A stretch of 64,000 nt of DNA, from NCBI GenBank assembly GCA_034440455.1, contig JAWXCB010000077.1, positions 37,040 through 101,039 on the forward strand. The letters run 5' to 3'. Source of the DNA: JAWXCB01 sp034440455. Lineage in GTDB: Bacteria; Bacteroidota; Bacteroidia; Chitinophagales; CAIOSU01. The notes beneath the pieces are model-generated. The model did no database searches. It saw nothing but the letters and a program-made list of their open reading frames with translations, and was not told where the DNA came from. Below are positions 58,548 to 64,000 of the stretch, piece after piece (within the stretch, counting starts at the first letter, position 1; the number at the start of each line of letters is the position of its first letter). The translations under genes were made by a program, and so were the position numbers.

Positions 58548-59984
58548 TTACAAATCAAGTTTATAGAACATGCTTATATGTTCTTTGATTTCATCCAGGT
58601 TCTTTGCTTCAAATCCCTCAACAAAAGTGTTAAGGCTGACACCCTCCTTGTTAAGGAGATGCATAAAATAAGGCAACAGGTCAAAATTTTGTGGGAGCGC
58701 CTGTTGTAATAATGTCAATTTCTCTTCAAATGCCGGAACCCGATTCTCCATTTCAGATGGCGGCAAATCAGTTCGGGACTTGGTTTTAGTTGCCACATGC
58801 TCAACAAAATCTGACATATTCTTGATATCAGAAGTATCTTTTTGTGAGCTTGCCGCATTTTTTTTCCAATCATGCAATTGGCTTAAAAAGTCTTTATAAT
58901 GCTTTTTGTTTTTCTTTTCAATAGCATTTACCTGGGGGATATTCACTAACTCTGCTTCAAGCTGTGAGCAGATTTCAATTAATTTAAGCTCATCGAGCTG
59001 TTTTAACGAATATTTTGCAGGATTGGTTATTGGATGGAAATAAACGGGCACTTGCAATGAGTTGCATAGTCGAATGAAATCAGGAGCCTCCTGCCAATTA
59101 GTTGTCATCATGCAAGCTGAAATTCCAAAAAAGGTATCCTTGTCTTTACAGTAAGAATGGAAGTATTGAAGGTGCTCCATTACCCTGTCGAATTTTGCAT
59201 TCACTCTTATCGCTTCATAATTTTCTTTTTGAATCGAATCAAGCGACAGGTTGATATGGAAGTTTGTTTTAGAAAGGATCTCTTTGACGCGGTTGTTGAG
59301 AATCGTCCCGTTCGTTTGCACTGAAATGCGGACGGAAGGATTCACTGCAATAATTTTCTTCCAGATATCATAGTATAACTCAATCAGGAATGGCTCGCCT
59401 CCATAGAATTTCACTTCAACTAAATGAGGGATGAATTCATCTAACTGCCGTATAAAATCATCATCATAGGGCGTAAGCAATTCGTTTCGCTTTTCCCTGT
59501 TCTTGCGGATCAGGGAACTGAAATCACCGCTGCACATCACACATTCAAGGTTGCAGGCATTGTTCAGCTCGAATTCAAAAACACTAGGGTAAAGATTTTT
59601 GTTGAGCCGGTGCTGGTCGTACATGGTGGATTTCAATCCATCGTAATTACCAGCAACCAGCACCTGCTTGCAGTCTCCGCAGCCAAGCGAAAAATTATAG
59701 TGCTCAAGATAATTGCGAAGTTTTTCCGCTCTTTTGCCAAACCAGATTTCCCGGATTGAATGTTCAGGATAAGTGCCCAATACATAATGCCGGTTATAGC
59801 AGCATGAACTTATTCGGCCATGATGTCCAAAGTACAGATTCTTCATGGGGGCAAAACACGCTGTTGTCCTTGCCGCCTCCGGACGGTTCTGATTATAGTC
59901 CTTCCTGACTTTTTCTGTAATCTCAGGAGAGACCGAAATGCGCTCCTTTCTGAAAAGCATTGATTTTATTCGCTCGGTAATCAT
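58548..59984 (-). CDS. Radical SAM protein with N-terminal SPASM/twitch region (2)
   Basis: This 478-residue paralogue of 57093-58535 is first in the pair. It has C43, C61-C62 (SCCYNRHYVLGTYPEHSI), C102-x2-C105 and then C144-x3-C148-x2-C151 (CNLECVMC). VKFYGGEPFLI and RISVQTNGTIL are shared almost unchanged. The C-terminal helical region diverges more, which suggests different partners or substrates on a common reaction core. Enzymes of this general type modify peptides or small molecules; no precursor peptide was found nearby. It follows a gap containing an SGNH fragment. Confidence 0.88.
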   Translation of the reverse strand: MITERIKSMLFRKERISVSPEITEKVRKDYNQNRPEAARTTACFAPMKNLYFGHHGRISSCCYNRHYVLGTYPEHSIREIWFGKRAEKLRNYLEHYNFSLGCGDCKQVLVAGNYDGLKSTMYDQHRLNKNLYPSVFEFELNNACNLECVMCSGDFSSLIRKNREKRNELLTPYDDDFIRQLDEFIPHLVEVKFYGGEPFLIELYYDIWKKIIAVNPSVRISVQTNGTILNNRVKEILSKTNFHINLSLDSIQKENYEAIRVNAKFDRVMEHLQYFHSYCKDKDTFFGISACMMTTNWQEAPDFIRLCNSLQVPVYFHPITNPAKYSLKQLDELKLIEICSQLEAELVNIPQVNAIEKKNKKHYKDFLSQLHDWKKNAASSQKDTSDIKNMSDFVEHVATKTKSRTDLPPSEMENRVPAFEEKLTLLQQALPQNFDLLPYFMHLLNKEGVSLNTFVEGFEAKNLDEIKEHISMFYKLDL

Positions 59985-60076
59985 TGTCCGGTATGTCTTC
60001 GTAGTGAAATTACTTCATTCAGGATGATTTTTTAGTTTCTTCCTGCTCGCGTCCCGCCACAGCTGTACAGGAGACA

Positions 60077-60262
60077 TCAGGAAGAATTCCAGAATGAGTT
60101 GGAGCGATGGGTGTAGGTGTTTAGATCGCTACCCTGTAACTTAATGATATGTTTTATCAGCTCTCTTCTAACTCCGAAAATCCGAAACAACGCTTCAAAG
60201 GAAACAAAGATGAATACAGCAATAAAAAACAGATATTTCCAATTTGCCCGTTTCAGTTGCAT
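60077..60262 (-). pseudogene. N-terminal stub of an SGNH-type membrane protein
   Basis: This frame has 61 codons: a membrane anchor (YLFFIAVFIFVSFEALFRIFG) followed by about 30 polar residues and a stop. The end of the anchor resembles the MEILLRVNG in the gene just upstream, whose stop codon it overlaps by 10 bases. It looks like the start of another SGNH gene whose catalytic part is gone. A genuine small membrane protein is the alternative. Confidence 0.45.
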
Positions 60263-61308
60263 CGTGTCATTCTTTCAAAAGATAGAGGATATTTGACTTC
60301 GATACTCTCAGCAACCGATTTCGCAAAAACAGCATATCCTTTAGAATTATAGTGACCATCATTAGTCCAATAGTATTGCTCAATATTTTCCTTGTTAAAA
60401 AATTTACCAAGCTGTTCATATAGGACAATATTCATTATTGCCAATGAATCCAACGCTGAAGCTATGGGTCGAATATTATTTTTATTTGAAAAACTGCCTT
60501 TGAATTCTACGGGAGTTGGATGCAACACCGCGATGAAATTCGCTCCATGCATTTTGCAAAGTTTGTTGAAATCGTCAAGGCACTGCACAATAGCTTCCCG
60601 CGCTTCTTGGTCAATCTTTTCGGAATTTTCTTCTTTCATAAATGTTCTGTCATACTGCATCTGCTCATGAACAATCCATCTTACAAAATGACAAAAGCGG
60701 TAAGGCAACTCCCACCATGGTCCCTTGCGGAAGCGAACGGAACCATCGGGCTGAAAACGTTCCATGCCTCCTCTGAAAATGTAATCGGTAATATCCGAGG
60801 AATTGATAGCAAGTACCACTGGGTCGGGGCGAAAATCAACCAGTTTATCCTGATAGAGCCTAAAGCAATAAAACGGGTCGCTGCCGGAAATACCCGCATT
60901 GATAACATCAACATGCCGGTTGTGCGCCTGTTGAAGAAACTGTCCGAATAATGCAGGATATGTACTGTCATTAGGGGTGCCGATGCCTTCAGTAAAGGAG
61001 TCACCTAGAAATAAAATCCTACAAGCAGAATCTGGTTTTTCAAGCGAGAGTTCTTTTTCGCGCAACCCAAGCGAGTTGGTTTTATAGGAATAATTAAATT
61101 CCGAGCGATTGAGGTTTCTTAACTCATGAGGTCCATAAACATGGTATGGACTTTTAATTCGGGCGTTATAGTAGCTCACATATTTTCCTTCTGTTTTTTC
61201 AGAGTACGTATAAAAATTGCCGTTTACGCGGAGCAATATTTCCATCCAAACAATGAAAATCAACAACAGGAGCAAGAAGTATTTGAGGATTTTTTCAAAC
61301 AACCTCAT
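60253..61308 (-). CDS. Membrane-anchored SGNH/GDSL hydrolase or acyltransferase
   Basis: This 351-residue protein has an anchor (residues 8-28) and an SGNH domain. Block I is ILFLGDSFTEGIGTPND with nucleophile S104, block II VINAGISGSDPF, block III VVLAINSSDITD and block V WTNDGHYNSKGY with the Asp-His dyad. The domain is oriented to the periplasm by the N-terminal anchor. Its relative in the decayed gene at 35385-36029 matches over blocks III-V. Downstream of three glycosyltransferase-like genes in the same direction, it may add or remove acyl groups on their product. Confidence 0.88.
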   Translation of the reverse strand: MRLFEKILKYFLLLLLIFIVWMEILLRVNGNFYTYSEKTEGKYVSYYNARIKSPYHVYGPHELRNLNRSEFNYSYKTNSLGLREKELSLEKPDSACRILFLGDSFTEGIGTPNDSTYPALFGQFLQQAHNRHVDVINAGISGSDPFYCFRLYQDKLVDFRPDPVVLAINSSDITDYIFRGGMERFQPDGSVRFRKGPWWELPYRFCHFVRWIVHEQMQYDRTFMKEENSEKIDQEAREAIVQCLDDFNKLCKMHGANFIAVLHPTPVEFKGSFSNKNNIRPIASALDSLAIMNIVLYEQLGKFFNKENIEQYYWTNDGHYNSKGYAVFAKSVAESIEVKYPLSFERMTRCN

Positions 61309-61342
61309 ATCAGAAGATTGAAATTTCCATTGCTTTATCTTC

Positions 61343-62128
61343 TCATCGGTTTAAGAATAAGGCAACCAACCGCTTAATATAACCCGGCTTCTTTCCCATG
61401 CCATAATGATAAAGCAAATTTCCAAGTGTTGAGACTGGAGAAATATTATTCTTATCAATGCCCCGCATCCGCCACTCTTCATTCATCCAGTGAATCACAT
61501 ACCACTCTTCCGGCAGGCTGTGATTTTTGAAAATAAATTTTTCTGTTTCCTGCCAAATGTCGCGATTAGAAATATTCTTTCTGATAAACCCGCTTAATCC
61601 TAGTTGTTGGATGCTTTCAGCAAGCAGCTTATTGGGCAACAGCCAATCAATCGTATTTTCATTACACTGCGATTCTACTTTTTGCGCGGTTATTTTCATC
61701 AGTTCGCTGTTGCGCGGAACTTTCATCACATTTCCAATCACGCTTACTTTGTCATGTTCACGAAACAAATACGCATCAGCAAAATCAAGCGGCTTCAGGC
61801 AGGTGATGTCCATATCCGTCCACCAGCCTCCATGTTCATACAATAACTTATAGCGAAACCAATCAGCGAAAGGAGAACCTACGCTTCCTTTGCCCACTCC
61901 GCATGAAGGGTCATTAAATTTTCGCCTGAAAATTTTTTCTTTTGGAATAATTTCATTTGCATCTCTGACGATTACGCCATCAGGCAATTTATTTTCCAAC
62001 TTCTCGTATACCCACAAGTGAAACTGATGTCCGTGTTTAAGAAAAGAGTGAATGGTAAGCAACTCAATTTTTGACAAGAGAGAGCCGACCCACAATCCAT
62101 GCACAATTAAATTTTCCTGCGCTACCAC
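61343..62128 (-). CDS. Glycosyltransferase with DxD motif, capsular polysaccharide/GT32 type
   Basis: This 261-residue protein begins with a GTG and has HGLWVGSLLSKIELLTIHSF, then FADWFRYKLLYEHGGWWTD and the sugar-nucleotide DxD in DMDITCLKPLD. These features belong to the Caps_synth/Gly_transf_sug group that adds hexose or hexosamine to polysaccharides. The C-terminus ends IKRLVALFLNR, which resembles the amphipathic tails of the PhyH proteins. It overlaps its paralogue upstream by 7 bases. Confidence 0.88.
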   Translation of the reverse strand: MVAQENLIVHGLWVGSLLSKIELLTIHSFLKHGHQFHLWVYEKLENKLPDGVIVRDANEIIPKEKIFRRKFNDPSCGVGKGSVGSPFADWFRYKLLYEHGGWWTDMDITCLKPLDFADAYLFREHDKVSVIGNVMKVPRNSELMKITAQKVESQCNENTIDWLLPNKLLAESIQQLGLSGFIRKNISNRDIWQETEKFIFKNHSLPEEWYVIHWMNEEWRMRGIDKNNISPVSTLGNLLYHYGMGKKPGYIKRLVALFLNR

Positions 62129-62853
62129 AGCTTGAAAATTTTTGATTCAGGCACTCCAAACTTTTTCAGCATGTGGTCATAGGCGCTCCCCTTTTTATAG
62201 TTGCGCTGACCTGCTGAGTTTATCCAGTGAATGCCATACCAGTCAACAGGCGCCTGATAATTAGCTTCAAAATACGGCTTGATGGTGTGGAGCATATCCA
62301 AATTGAAATAGCCTATTTGCCTGTAGCGCATTAATCCGATTTTTTCAATCTGCTCATTCAGGATTCTGATAGGCAAATGCCAGTCGGTGTTATCTTCCGT
62401 TACTTCAACGGATGCCTGCTCATAGCACTTCTTCATCAATTCACTTCCTGACGGACATTTCAGAATATTTCCGACAACCTTTAACTGCCAATGGTTTCTG
62501 AAAAAATATGGCTCGGGAAAATCAAAAGGCTTTAAACAGGTAACATCCATATCCACCCACCAGCCGCCACGTTCATGTAAAAGTTTGTAGCGAAAAATAT
62601 CAGAAAATCCGCCATAGGAGCCGCTCCCCCACACCATCTTCTTGCTTCTGTAACGAAACACCCGTTCTTCAGGAATTATCTCAGCCGCATCATGCAACAC
62701 TGTACCCGGAGGAAGGTCATCCACTTCTTTATCATAACTCCACAAATGAAATTCATGACCAAAATGAATGAATGAGCGAATAGTAAGCTGCTCCATCTTT
62801 CTTAGCTTTCCTGTGACCCAAAACGCGTTTACTATTTTGTTTTCTTCAATCAT
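62122..62853 (-). CDS. Glycosyltransferase with DxD motif, capsular polysaccharide/GT32 type
   Basis: From the ATG at 62853 this is a 243-residue paralogue of 61343-62128. It has NAFWVTGKLRKMEQLTIRSF, FSDIFRYKLLHERGGWWVD and DMDVTCLKPFDF. The longer frame from 62913 overlaps the upstream gene and adds an unrelated start. ATG and the upstream stop share ATGA, so it is translationally coupled. The two paralogues in one operon probably add successive sugars. Confidence 0.88.
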   Translation of the reverse strand: MIEENKIVNAFWVTGKLRKMEQLTIRSFIHFGHEFHLWSYDKEVDDLPPGTVLHDAAEIIPEERVFRYRSKKMVWGSGSYGGFSDIFRYKLLHERGGWWVDMDVTCLKPFDFPEPYFFRNHWQLKVVGNILKCPSGSELMKKCYEQASVEVTEDNTDWHLPIRILNEQIEKIGLMRYRQIGYFNLDMLHTIKPYFEANYQAPVDWYGIHWINSAGQRNYKKGSAYDHMLKKFGVPESKIFKLW

Positions 62854-64000
62854 GTTCGGCTGTTGATGAACGCATACACATCCCTCCATACATCCCATTC
62901 TGTATCGCCCCAATGATGATAAATATGGATGAATGAAGGAGTGACATTTTTTTTCTTCTCGTTAATATCGAAAGTTAAATTACCGAGATAATCCATTGTC
63001 GGGTGCTGATAATCTGCAATGAAATTAAATTCTAAAGGTAATAACGAATGGTTTTGCAGTCCTAACTTCCATGCTGAAATCGCCAAGGTACCCTGATCGC
63101 GCGTTTCCCATTGGTTGTCTTCAAAAATCTTCATAGTTATTTCGTGCCAGAAATTCATAAAATCTTGTGATTGGTCGTTGAAGAGAAACACTCCTCCATT
63201 CCAATGTTGCCAATTGGTATTTATTATTTCAACTCCAAACTTTTCCCTTGCCCGGTCATGAAAGTGTGAGCAGGAGATGGTTGCCATAGGATAATCCAAC
63301 AGCAAATTTCCTTGCTCATCATACCACAATTGCTCTTCCGCATTGAAATGAAATCCATGCTTAGCAAACTCTTCTACAAAAGGAATATAGTTTGATTCAA
63401 TCAATACATTGCCCTCATGGTCATACCATTTACGTTCTTTTTCCACCCATTTGAATTCCGGATAATTGCTGAAGAAAGTATGAAACTCATATTCCGTGCT
63501 ATACACCCATTTCTTGTTTTTGTTGTACACCTTCTTCGTAGTGCTGTCAAAATAGTACCCGGGAAAAGTAAGCAGATAGTTAGCAATATCAGTATTCCGA
63601 TGATAGATAAGATTTCCACTCCGGTCATACCAGCCGCCATCTGAAATATTTTTGCGAAAGTGTTTCAATATTTTCAGCGTATAGAAAGGAAACAGCAACG
63701 GACGCTTCTTCATTTCGCTGAAAATTGACGTAAGCTCAAAAAGCTTTTGTAGCGCTGCTCCTTTGATTTCATATTTCTGCCGCCACTGCTTCTTGATTTC
63801 AGCCATATCTGCATTTTCCTCCTCGTTGAGTCCTTCCGTGTTAAATTGATTCTTGCGATAGAGTTCCAATAAGCATATCAGCGCTTCCTTGCGTTTGCAA
63901 ACATGCGGAGGCAAAACAGATAAATAAGCCTTCAGCATTTTTTCTAAGCGTTTTCCCTTTTCTACAATTTCCGGAGCGGGTTGCTTTGCTTCATATTCCT
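62850..64000 (-). CDS. Glycosyltransferase-like protein with WYDxxGN repeats, N-terminus beyond window
   Basis: The frame is open past the ATG at 63938 to the window edge (encoding RLEKMLKAYL across it), so the gene probably starts outside. The C-terminal 150 residues look like a GT-A transferase: WNGGVFLFNDQSQDF, ETRDQGTLAISAWKLGL, LPLEFNFIAD and IHIYHHWGD. The middle holds three copies of a WYDxxGNL element (GGWYDRSGNLI, RKWYDHEGNVL, QLWYDEQGNLL) at roughly 50-70 residue spacing. A basic helical part precedes them. It overlaps the next gene by ATGA. Confidence 0.75.
   Translation of the reverse strand, partial: EYEAKQPAPEIVEKGKRLEKMLKAYLSVLPPHVCKRKEALICLLELYRKNQFNTEGLNEEENADMAEIKKQWRQKYEIKGAALQKLFELTSIFSEMKKRPLLFPFYTLKILKHFRKNISDGGWYDRSGNLIYHRNTDIANYLLTFPGYYFDSTTKKVYNKNKKWVYSTEYEFHTFFSNYPEFKWVEKERKWYDHEGNVLIESNYIPFVEEFAKHGFHFNAEEQLWYDEQGNLLLDYPMATISCSHFHDRAREKFGVEIINTNWQHWNGGVFLFNDQSQDFMNFWHEITMKIFEDNQWETRDQGTLAISAWKLGLQNHSLLPLEFNFIADYQHPTMDYLGNLTFDINEKKKNVTPSFIHIYHHWGDTEWDVWRDVYAFINSRT

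Noticed and set aside
6574..64000. Prophage, integrative element or IS elements
   Set aside because: No integrase, transposase, phage structural or conjugation genes were seen in any frame.
1..64000. CRISPR array
   Set aside because: No regularly spaced direct repeats were noticed; the only tandem repeat is coding (51451-51507).

Overview
The window reads as a chromosomal segment of a Bacteroidota bacterium. The evidence is the DnaA type, paired DUF1501/DUF1800 genes, moderately AT-rich DNA, very weak Shine-Dalgarno signals, several matches to the Bacteroidota -7 promoter element TAnnTTTG, and dispersed palindromes of a kind common in that phylum. Nothing here fixes a genus. No transposase, integrase, phage gene or CRISPR array was seen.

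Bases 1-6,570 are housekeeping: a 23S rRNA methyltransferase cut by the window edge, a STAS/HATPase regulatory pair, an A-type Fe-S carrier, a two-gene 5'-nucleotidase, dnaA, and tRNA-Ser(GCU) and tRNA-Pro(UGG). Right after the tRNAs the content switches to accessory genes and stays accessory to the end.

Bases 6,800-22,800 hold the most striking block. It has a polysaccharide-type ABC permease (Wzm-like) and its probable ATPase (Wzt-like with a C-terminal extension), placed on opposite strands 7.6 kb apart. Around them are twelve phytanoyl-CoA dioxygenase (PhyH) genes; a thirteenth lies at 38.3 kb. Two genes are double-domain, so there are 15 PhyH domains. A left arm runs on + (7.9-15.3 kb) and a right arm on - (20.96-15.3 kb); the arms meet tail to tail. 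Eight of the 13 proteins end in a similar short amphipathic tail, roughly L-x2-[IL]-x2-[LIV]-F, which suggests a shared docking or membrane-binding element. A separate Fe(II)/2OG oxygenase sits at 21.1 kb.

Bases 22,900-38,300 carry a pentaheme cytochrome c, two members of an unrecognised membrane-protein family, two DUF1800-DUF1501 pairs (one DUF1800 gene broken by a frameshift), an arylsulfotransferase-like lipoprotein, SGNH hydrolases (one intact, one decayed) and a GT2 glycosyltransferase. Bases 38,300-56,500 carry another PhyH gene, five radical SAM enzymes with B12-binding-type N-termini, a JmjC/cupin-like protein, an aspartyl/asparaginyl hydroxylase (LpxO-type) protein, the third membrane paralogue, a second GT2, a large GT-C/TPR protein and an HTTM-like pair. 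Bases 56,700-64,000 carry two radical SAM proteins with an N-terminal SPASM/twitch region, another SGNH hydrolase and three glycosyltransferase-like genes, the last running off the window.

Best overall reading (inference): a large envelope glycan or lipid biosynthesis region. Glycosyltransferases and a GT-C enzyme build the product, SGNH proteins may acylate it, and a set of Fe(II)/2OG oxygenases and radical SAM enzymes decorate it. An ABC exporter moves at least one product across the membrane. Sixteen predicted Fe(II)/2OG oxygenase genes in 64 kb is exceptional, and the substrate cannot be read from the sequence.
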